Source: Myrmaecium sp. VS I D KN 1
Taxonomy: Eukaryota; Ascomycota; Dothideomycetes; Valsariales; Valsariaceae
Assembly (NCBI GenBank): GCA_019775845.1
Contig: JADQAV010000017.1
Coordinates: 434,001 to 498,000 of the forward strand
Direction: 5' to 3'
Length of the DNA: 64,000 nucleotides
How positions within the stretch are numbered: the stretch's first letter is position 1; every line of letters begins with the position of its first letter. Of the stretch, positions 56,503 through 64,000 are shown in pieces. A program made the translations under genes and the position numbers. A model generated the notes under the pieces. It was not told where the DNA came from. It saw nothing but the letters and a program-made list of their open reading frames with translations, and made no database searches.

Positions 56503-57103
56503 AGCATCCTTTTAGAAAGGTTGCTAGAACCTATCGTAAGTCGAGAAGAGCCTAGGAGTAGAAGGTCATCATATTTGGGGAAGGTTCAGGAGATGGTGTT
56601 CATCCGGTGGAATAGAGGCGCAAGTCTATAGGATCAGTCTACTCTTACATCATTATATGGAAGTACAATATCATTGCTTCACGCCTCCGTTTTCGTTCAT
56701 ATTTTTGGTCCAGAGTCGTAAATCTAAACTGCATCGGTGACTTTCATTCGTACCTATGTGCCGACGGATCCTCCCAGACCCTGATAGGGCTGGCCCAGCC
56801 TCGTCCGCTGCATCTCTGCCTGCCGCCAAGACATCCTAACCGCCGAGCCAGATCCGCCGCACCGGCGGCATCTGGAGATGGATGGCGCAAGCTCCTACCT
56901 CAAGAGTCCCCGTCGTCACCGCACGCACGCCCATCCGTTCGTCCAACCACTTCCACCAATACACTAGCTAAACCACCACCTCACCCTTCTCTCAACAATA
57001 CAAACCCGATCACACCTCGAAAGCTCCGTCCCTCGCAGCAGATCTCAAGTCTCCGCTCTCTCAGCTCGTTCACTTACTGTACCACCAAACCACCGTCATC
57101 GCC
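56503..57103. promoter_or_regulatory. spacer and promoter of the V-ATPase subunit f gene
   Basis: About 600 bp. No gene is recognised. The right half is C-rich (56930-57060) like a housekeeping leader. Confidence 0.45.
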
Positions 57104-57666
57104 ATGAAGCCTGTCGTTTCCGCCTTTAACGCTTGGTCATGGTGGGTTTCCATCTTGCCATCTCTCCATCCATCCCATTCGGGATCACGCTTAAAGCTCG
57201 GAATCATATGCTAATCTATCGCCGTCGTATACAGCATCGTCATCTCCGTCTTCGCCATCGTCATCCTCTCCATCCTCGGCTCGCTGTTCAAGGTGCGCAT
57301 CTACCTACACACTTCCCCACCCGGAACCATGTCTAGCATTGCCGCAGACCGCTATCCCGCTCCGTATACAACGCAGCCCACGAAGACAATGCCAGCTAAC
57401 GAACAACCCTCCCTCTACAGTCCAATAACCACATCGTCATGGGCTCCACCGAAGACCCGGAGAACGGCGAGGTGGTGGCGGCGACGGTGTTTGGTGCCGT
57501 GGCTGTGTATGCTGTAAGTTCTTTTTCCCAACGTCCCTCTTCCTCTTGCAGAATGTTTCCCGGGCTGACCCTTGTTTCCACTCTATAGGCATTCCTCGTA
57601 TTCTGCTCTAGTCAGGCCTGGCTACATTTGCGGGAAAGCCGGCGGGGGGCTATCTCGCTTTCTTGA
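57104..57666 (+). CDS. V-type ATPase V0 subunit f (RNASEK/Ypr170w-b family)
   Basis: Four small exons (57104-57141, 57235-57292, 57421-57513, 57589-57666) encode 88 residues: MKPVVSAFNAWSCIVISVFA at the start, the first TM to SLFKSNNHIVMGS, then the family motif GSTEDPENGEVVAATVFGAV and a second TM (YAAFLVFCSSQAW). This matches yeast Ypr170w-b and animal RNASEK, the small two-TM subunit f of the membrane V0 ring, whose exact role in assembly or stability is not settled. Introns of 93, 128 and 75 bp have clear branch sites (GCTAAT, GCTAAC, GCTGAC). It is missed by simple ORF calling because no exon exceeds 31 codons. Confidence 0.9.
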
Positions 57667-58468
57667 ATTAGAACTCGATTAGATTGGCTGGGTTTATCGG
57701 GGGAGTTTTGATTGCGGAGTTTCCGGGAGGTATAGGCGGATAGCGTCACGGCGTGATCAAGCTCCCGCCTTTCTTCCACACTGTCCGGAGGTGCAGCATA
57801 TTACGCTTGTCTTATACACCCTGAGACGCTGCACGCGAGCTCCCTCGGAAAACCCATGGCGTGCTGCTTCTCTGATCGACTTTGCTTTTCTTCTTTGTTA
57901 GGCGTTCGTTTTGGGCGGAGGAACCTTGTTTTGCGGATGAAGAAAAGGGCTTGGTTCTTTTTCTTCCTTGTCCTTTGCATTTTCGTTTTTCTTCTCTTGC
58001 ATGCGTGGCTCTAGGCCAGGCGGAGGAGTAATTGTGTTGCTACTTTATACCTTTGAGGAACTGGAATTGGAACTGGTCCCTTGCTTTGAATTTGCTCGTG
58101 CCTCGCCAGGAGGCTTTGAATAGTATATTTCATTTTCTCACGTGTCATGTCTTTCTTGCCTCACGATTTCATTGGGAATTCGTGATCACTTCATCTATTC
58201 ATAGATTTCGAACCTTTGATCATCAATCATCTACCCTCAACGCTTGAGGGGTAGTGTGAATGCTTCTGCCCATGTCCCTACATGCACATCATAACCTAAA
58301 CGTACTTGCGAACCCTGAACAATCCCTTTTTGATGTTTCCGCCCCTCCAAGAAAGAAACAAACGCCCACAGAAATGCGAGAGAACGAACACGAAAAGAAA
58401 CAACCAAGCTGCCTTTGGCCTGCCCCGTTCACGCGCTGTTGTTACAAAAAAAAGAAAGGAAAGCCTTT
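57667..58468. other. convergent 3' region between the V-ATPase f gene and ELP3
   Basis: About 800 bp, T-rich on the left and A-rich near 58340-58460. No gene is recognised in it. It should contain both polyadenylation regions. Confidence 0.45.
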
Positions 58469-60257
58469 TCATGCCTCCTTCTCATCCTCATCGCCCACCA
58501 ACATCTTCGACATGTACGGTCCATCGATCTCATACCCGAGACGACGGTAGTAGCTCCGCACGCCGACGCCGCTAATGACAGCGATCTTCGCGCTGCCGTG
58601 CTCGTCGCGGGCGATGCGCTCGGCCTCCTCCATAAGCAGGGTGCCATAGCCCTGATGCTGGAACTTCTTGGGGTCACGGCCATGGAGCGGGACGGCGGAG
58701 CCATAGACGTGGAGCTCGCGGATGATGCTGGTCGGGCAGGCGGTGAGCTCGGGGCGGAAGGTGTGGGTGGGGCTGCAGCGACGGAGGCGGAGGAGGCCGA
58801 TGAGGATGTCCTGCTTGGGGTCCTCGTAGGCGAGGAAGGTCTCCCAGCCGGCGTTGGCGACGTAGTCGCGACGGACGAGCTCGACCTGGGCGGGGCGGAT
58901 CTTGTGCTTGACCTCGTTGATGCCGACCTCGCGGGTGCGGACGTCGCGGCAGGCGGTGCCGAAGTCCCGCATCCGGGCCAGGGCCAGCTCGCGCAGGTTG
59001 CCGTTCTCGACGCCGGCGGTGACGAGCGGCATGGGGATGTCGCGCTGGACGCGGTAGATGCGCGTCCAGGGCGGGACGAGGGCGAGGATGCGGGCGACCA
59101 GGTCGACGAGCGCGTTGGGCGTGTAGTTCTTGTACCGGCCGGTGCGCCAGAGCTCGTACAGCCCCGTGCCGCGGATGACGAGGGTGGGGTAGATCTTGAG
59201 CCCGTCCGTGCGGAAGGCCGGGTTCTCGAAGTACTCGCGGAACTGGTCGAGGTCGCGCTCCATGCCGACGTTGGGGAGGTCCGGCATCATGTGGCTGACG
59301 ACCTTGAAGCCGGCGTCTTTGGCGAGCTTGAACGTCTCCGCCACGGCCGCGACGGTGTGCCCACGGTTGGTGTCTCGGGCCACGTCCTCGTAGAGGGATT
59401 GCACCCCGATCTCGAGCCGGGTGCAACCGTATCGGAGCATGGCGCTGAGGTGTTGGTCCAAACAGTAGTCCGGTCGGGTCTCGATGGTGATTCCTACGCA
59501 TTTGATGTTGCTCATCTCTCCCGCCGCCACGGCCTCGTCAACATTGGTCGTCTGGTAACCGCTCAGAGCGTTGTGTAGCTGCGAGATGAACTCTTCCCGG
59601 TAGCTCTCTGGTAGCGACATGAATGTGCCGCCCATGATGATGTATTCCACCTTGTCCACGCTGTGTCCTAACGATTTGATCTGATCTACTCGGCCTCGCG
59701 CCTGCTCGTATGGGTCGTACCGCGCGCGGATAGCTCGCATGGATGTCGGTTCATAGCCGGTGTACGACTGCGTGGAATATTCGAAGTCAGAGTCCGGACC
59801 ACCGGGGCAGTATACACAAATATTGCCGGTATAGGATATGTGAGGGCAACGGTGAGGCTTGCACATGACAGCGACCACGGCAATACCAGACGATGTTCCT
59901 GCGGAGCGTCAGCGCGGTCCCGACAAGACATGCACATGTACACTTACGGATCGGCTTTGCGATCAACTTGGGGAGGATATATTTCTTGTAGTGTTCCGGA
60001 ACGGCGGCGATGATCGCAGTCAGTGGCGGCTGCGTGCTCAGAAAGTGCTTCTTTGCTATCTGACTCCGCAACTGGTTCAGATTGATGTCTCTCTTCGGTC
60101 CCTTCCCGTCCAACTGGGCCTCGTAGTCCTGGATGAGGGCGCTCGCAATGTCGGCGCATGCGCGCATGTAGCGCTCATTCTCCGGCGGCAGCTTCACATT
60201 TTTGGGCAGACGGTTCTTGGACCTCGTCTCCGTCACGGTCATGGTCGCGGTGGCCAT
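58469..60257 (-). CDS. ELP3: Elongator catalytic subunit Elp3
   Basis: Exons 60257-59948 and 59898-58469 with a 49-bp intron encode 579 residues. The N-terminus ([20 protein letters not shown]) leads into the radical-SAM domain, with the iron-sulfur motif [19 protein letters not shown] from about residue 114, then [20 protein letters not shown] and [15 protein letters not shown]. The C-terminal GNAT domain (about 420-575) ends with [20 protein letters not shown] and [19 protein letters not shown]. The intron sits just before [10 protein letters not shown] and restores this conserved run. Elp3 in the six-subunit Elongator complex makes the cm5U family of wobble-uridine modifications on tRNA in the cytosol. 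Very high conservation makes the call secure. Confidence 0.96.
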
Positions 60258-60669
60258 GTTGGCTGCTTAGCTGCCGGGGCGGCGGATCTCGTGTGTTGGT
60301 TGGTCGCACGGCAATCTCAAAGTCACAGATCTTCGGAGGTTTGGTGATGCGATACCACAGAGTAGCAGAGACCGGATGAACGCAGCGCTCGGCGGCGGCG
60401 AGATTGGGCAGCGCGGTTAGAAGCGGGGAGTTTTTCGAGAGTGGGTAGGGCTGGGGAGGGAGATGGTGGCTTTAGCTCCGCGTCAGATCAAATCTTTTGG
60501 CGAGGAGAGGGTCGAACAGGGATCCTTTAGCTTGGTGCGCGCGCAACGACGTCGAAGAAGAAGATCCGTTCAGACTCGCGGCCTCTCCCTTCACCACAGC
60601 ATCCATCCTCCTCCCCTCCACCCATCCCATCTCACTCCTTACCCGTCTTCCGCGCAGGACACAGCCGCA
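60258..60669. promoter_or_regulatory. bidirectional promoter between ELP3 and LSC1
   Basis: About 410 bp. No gene is seen. CT-rich leader sequence (60595-60650) precedes LSC1. Confidence 0.5.
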
Positions 60670-61977
60670 ATGCAGGCCATTCGACGCCCCTTGACCTCCG
60701 CCGTCGCTGGCATCGCCCGCAAGCAGGGCTATGCGACCCAGTCTTCGCAGTACGCCCAGACGATCAAGAACCTCCGTATCAACCACGATACCAAGGTTCT
60801 CTTCCAGGGCTTCACTGGAAAGCAGGGAACGTGAGTGCTTTCGTACATACCAACGGCCTTCGGGGGTGCTGACCGCGACAAGTTTCCACGCCCAGCAGGC
60901 GATTGAATACGGTATGCGCCCTCCTTCCAGCGGTGATAAAAGATCTTTCTGACCTCGAAAGGCACCAACGTCGTCGGTGGCACCAACCCCAAGAAGGCCG
61001 GCGAGACACATTTGGGCAAGCCTGTCTTCGCGACTGTCGCCGATGCCATCAAGGAGACCGGTGCCAACGCCTCTGCTATCTTCGTTCCGTATGTCAACCT
61101 CGACATGTAAAGCGGAGGGAAAAAACACTGATATACTGCAGTCCTCCCCTTGCGGCGAAGAGTATCGAGGAGGCCGTCAACGCTGAGCTTCCCCTCGTTG
61201 TCTGGTAAGAAAATCGTCTTATCGTGCCCGGTTCTGTTGCTGACATGTGCCTGCAGCATCACCGAGGGTATCCCCCAACATGGTATATATCGCCCTTGAC
61301 TGTCCTGCGAAAAAAGATCATAGCTTACAAGTGTAGACATGGTCCGCATCACCGATCTTCTGAAGACCCAGAACAAGACCCGCTTGGTCGGCCCTAACTG
61401 CCCGGGTATCATCGCTCCTGTAAGCTCAGAAATTGCAATCCCAGTGACTACGACGTCACGCTGACATTTACCACAGGGACAATGCAAGATTGGCATCATG
61501 CCCGGCTTCATCCACAAGCGTGGCCGCGTCGGCATCGTCTCCCGCTCCGGTACCCTTACCTACGAGGCCGTCAACCAGACTACCCAGGCCGGTCTTGGTC
61601 AGTCCCTCGTTGTCGGTATTGGCGGTGACCCCTTCTCCGGCACCAACTTCATCGACTGCCTCAAGGTCTTCCTTGAGGACGAGGAGACTGATGGTATTAT
61701 CATGATTGGTGAGATTGGTGGTTCTGCCGAGGAGGATGCTGCCGACTTCCTGAAGGAGTTCAACACCAAGAACAAGCCTGTCGTCAGCTTCATCGCCGGT
61801 ATCTCTGCTCCTCCCGGCAGGCGGATGGGTCACGCCGGTGCTATTGTCAGCGGTGGCAAGGGTGATGCCAACTCCAAGATCACCGCTCTGGAGGCGGCTG
61901 GTGTGGTTGTCGAGCGCAGCCCTGCCGCTCTTGGAAAGGCGTTGTACAGCGAGTTTGTCAAGCGGGATCTCGTCTAA
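60670..61977 (+). CDS. LSC1: succinyl-CoA ligase alpha subunit, mitochondrial
   Basis: Seven exons (60670-60830, 60883-60911, 60962-61088, 61142-61204, 61257-61282, 61337-61419, 61477-61977) encode 329 residues. The Arg/Ala-rich start [20 protein letters not shown] is a mitochondrial targeting peptide. Family blocks: [20 protein letters not shown], the CoA-binding segment [40 protein letters not shown], and [18 protein letters not shown] with the histidine (about 282) that is phosphorylated during catalysis. The enzyme makes ATP or GTP and succinate from succinyl-CoA in the TCA cycle. All six introns are 50-57 bp, and two exons are only 29 and 26 nt. Two acceptors are AAG rather than CAG/TAG, set by the conserved protein sequence. 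Confidence 0.96.
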
Positions 61978-62441
61978 AAAGTTGCCTGTGGGATGGGAGC
62001 GATATAGAGCGTGTCGGTGGATGTTTCTCTTTGCGGGCGTATACTTACACGTCTGATTCCTAATTGTTACGTGCAACACGCATTCCCCTGATGGTCCTTC
62101 TGGTTCCTGTACATTTATCCAAAATTCTATCTACGGCTCGGATCTCTATTTGGTAGATCCAGTCGCCATCTTTACGCACGATACGTCAAGAGAAGCTCGA
62201 TCGTTACATTTGTATGCCCCGTGATAGTTATCTGGACATGGTTGCGACGCCAATGCCGACATTTCGTTGCACCTCCGCACATGTCACCCGCGGCCAAGCC
62301 CGTTTCGGTGCAACACTGAACGGACCCTGACTCGAGCTCGGTCAAGCTCAAGCGACATCGATCAAGCCTCACACCCGCCACCACCTTCAGGGAACCGCCG
62401 GCATACTTACTTCTCCCCCTGCAGTGCATCGCTCCTTCACC
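61978..62441. promoter_or_regulatory. spacer between LSC1 and APM4
   Basis: About 460 bp with no gene. It holds the LSC1 3' UTR and the APM4 promoter. CTTACTTCTCCCCCTGCAG at about 62405-62423, just before the ATG, could be the end of a 5' UTR intron. Confidence 0.45.
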
Positions 62442-63936
62442 ATGCTCTCCGGCATTCTCATCTTCAACCAGAAGGGCGAGAACCTCATCTTCCGCGCATT
62501 CCGCAACGACTGTCGACCGCGCCTGGCCGACGTCTTCCGCATCCAGGTCATTTCCAACGCGCAGGTCCGGTCGCCGATCCTCACGCTCGGCTCGACGACG
62601 TTCAGCCATGTGAAGCACGAGACGATCTACCTGGTCGCCGTCACGAAGAGCAATGCGAACGCGGCGCTGGTGTTCGAGTTCCTGTACCGGCTCATCGCGT
62701 TGGGGAAGGCATACTTCGGGAAGTTCGACGAGGAGGCCGTGAAGAACAACTTCGTGCTGGTTTACGAACTCCTGGATGGTGAGCGCTCAACGCGGAGTAA
62801 GGGCGAGGGTGTGCGACACGCTGACTGACTTGGCGCATAGAGATCCTCGACTTTGGATACCCGCAGAACACGGAGACAGACACCCTGAAGATGTATATTA
62901 CGACGGAGGGAGTCAAATCGGAGAGAGCAATGGTTCGTAAGGTCACGCGACTATGCTTGAGCCGCTGCTTACTGTTCATATAGGAGGATTCATCGAAGAT
63001 CACAATGCAAGCTACTGGAGCGCTCTCCTGGCGACGAGCGGACATCAAATACCGGAAGAACGAAGCGTTCGTGGACGTCATAGAAGATGTCAATCTGCTC
63101 ATGTCCGCAACCGGCACAGTCCTCCGCGCCGACGTGAACGGGCAAATCGTGATGCGCGCCTATCTCTCCGGCACCCCTGAGTGCAAGTTCGGCCTCAACG
63201 ACCGCCTCACACTCGGCGAAGAGAACCTCCAAGCGCCGTCGGGCAATCGGGCGGGAACGAAGGCCACGCGCGCGGCGGCCGGTAGCGTCACACTCGAAGA
63301 CTGCCAGTTCCACCAGTGCGTCAAGCTCGGCAAGTTCGACACCGACCGGATCATCTCCTTCATCCCTCCGGACGGCGAGTTCGAGCTGATGCGGTACCGG
63401 GCGACGGAGAACGTGAACCTCCCCTTCCGGGTGCACGCGATCGTCAACGAGGTGGGCAAGACGAAGGTGGAGTACAGCATCGCGATCAAGGCGAACTACG
63501 GCAGCAAGCTGTTCGCCACGAACGTGGTCGTCCGGATCCCCACGCCGCTGAACACGGCCCGGATCACGGAGCGGACGAGCCAGGGCAAGGCCAAGTACGA
63601 GCCGGAGCACAACAACATCGTGTGGAAGATCCCCCGATTCACGGGCCAGAGCGAGTTCGTCCTCTCGGCCGAGGCGACCTTGACCGCCATGACGAACCAG
63701 AAGGCCTGGAGCCGGCCGCCGCTGAGCTTGAACTTCTCCCTGCTGATGTTTACCAGCTCCGGTCTGCTGGTGCGCTACCTGAAGGTGTTTGAGAAGAGCA
63801 ACTACAGCAGCGTGAAGTGGGTGCGGTACATGACCCGAGCGGGCAATTATGAGATACGGTATGTAACCGCCGCACTTCCTCTTCCCTCCTCTCGGCCAGT
63901 TATATACTGACATCTGCCTCCTTACCTAGGTTCTAA
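62442..63936 (+). CDS. APM4: AP-2 clathrin adaptor mu subunit (Apm4)
   Basis: Exons 62442-62778, 62841-62932, 62984-63858 and 63930-63936 encode 436 residues. The N-terminal longin-type domain starts [21 protein letters not shown] short linker with GVKSERAM leads to the mu-homology domain: [51 protein letters not shown], then [13 protein letters not shown] at the end. The last exon is 7 nt (it finishes the Arg codon and adds Phe and stop), with a TACCTAG acceptor. The second intron uses donor GTTCGT. AP-2 mu binds YxxPhi cargo signals at the plasma membrane during clathrin endocytosis. The mu-2 type is preferred over AP-1 from the ECKFGLND and [20 protein letters not shown] stretches. Confidence 0.93.
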
Positions 63937-64000
63937 AAAGTGCGCTGTTCGTTTTGCTACCCGCTTGTTTTGACCTCTATCGTTGCAAGCTTTTCGTCTG

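Overview
This window is nuclear DNA from a filamentous ascomycete (Pezizomycotina). Short introns dominate (about 45-140 bp, many near 55) with GT donors, CTAAC/CTGAC-type branch sites and CAG/TAG acceptors. Genes lie close together on both strands, intergenic DNA is rich in pyrimidine tracts, and the protein set is typical of the group (Zn2Cys6 factor, large MFS and ABC transporters). A Eurotiomycete-like affinity is my impression from the protein sequences and is not proven. There are 23 gene models that look intact, one clearly broken gene, one possible broken gene at the left edge and one MITE. No tRNA, rRNA, CRISPR array or retroelement was recognised.

Layout. 1-13.1 kb: two full-size ABC exporters on the + strand, an ABCC (Ybt1/Vmr1 type) and an ABCB (Mdr1 type), separated by 2.5 kb that carries a 234-bp MITE. 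14.1-23.1 kb: housekeeping genes for transcription, chromatin, ribosome and protein turnover: TFIIIB subunit BDP1 (-) and BRE1 H2B ubiquitin ligase (+) fire divergently from one 430-bp promoter, followed by BMT5 rRNA methyltransferase (+) and the GID-complex RING subunit FYV10/GID9 (-). 24.3-28.3 kb: an accessory patch with a decayed multi-pass membrane protein gene and a Dal5-like MFS carrier. 28.6-37.4 kb: an FHA-domain kinase (-), the 25-residue ribosomal protein eL41 (+), an ARMT1-like DUF89 phosphatase (-) and VPS18 (-). 38.2-45.8 kb: a Zn2Cys6 regulator (+), an unrecognised proline/glutamine-rich protein (-), a mitochondrial-type NAD(H) kinase (-) and a PlsC acyltransferase (+).

48.4-64 kb: a DHA1 MFS drug-transporter-like gene (+), cyclin H/CCL1 (-), the GTPase RBG1/DRG1 in eight exons (-), a wax-synthase-like membrane acyltransferase (+), the small V-ATPase subunit f (+), Elongator ELP3 (-), succinyl-CoA ligase alpha LSC1 (+) and AP-2 mu APM4 (+).

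The genes do not form an obvious biosynthetic cluster. Most are conserved single-copy cell-biology genes, and the accessory content is the ABC and MFS transporters, the wax-synthase-like gene, the Zn2Cys6 factor, the broken membrane gene and the MITE. I saw no convincing new multi-gene system. The best leads are the MITE, the decayed membrane gene, the orphan protein and several splicing curiosities (a 15-nt internal exon, two 7-nt terminal exons and an open 60-nt intron).
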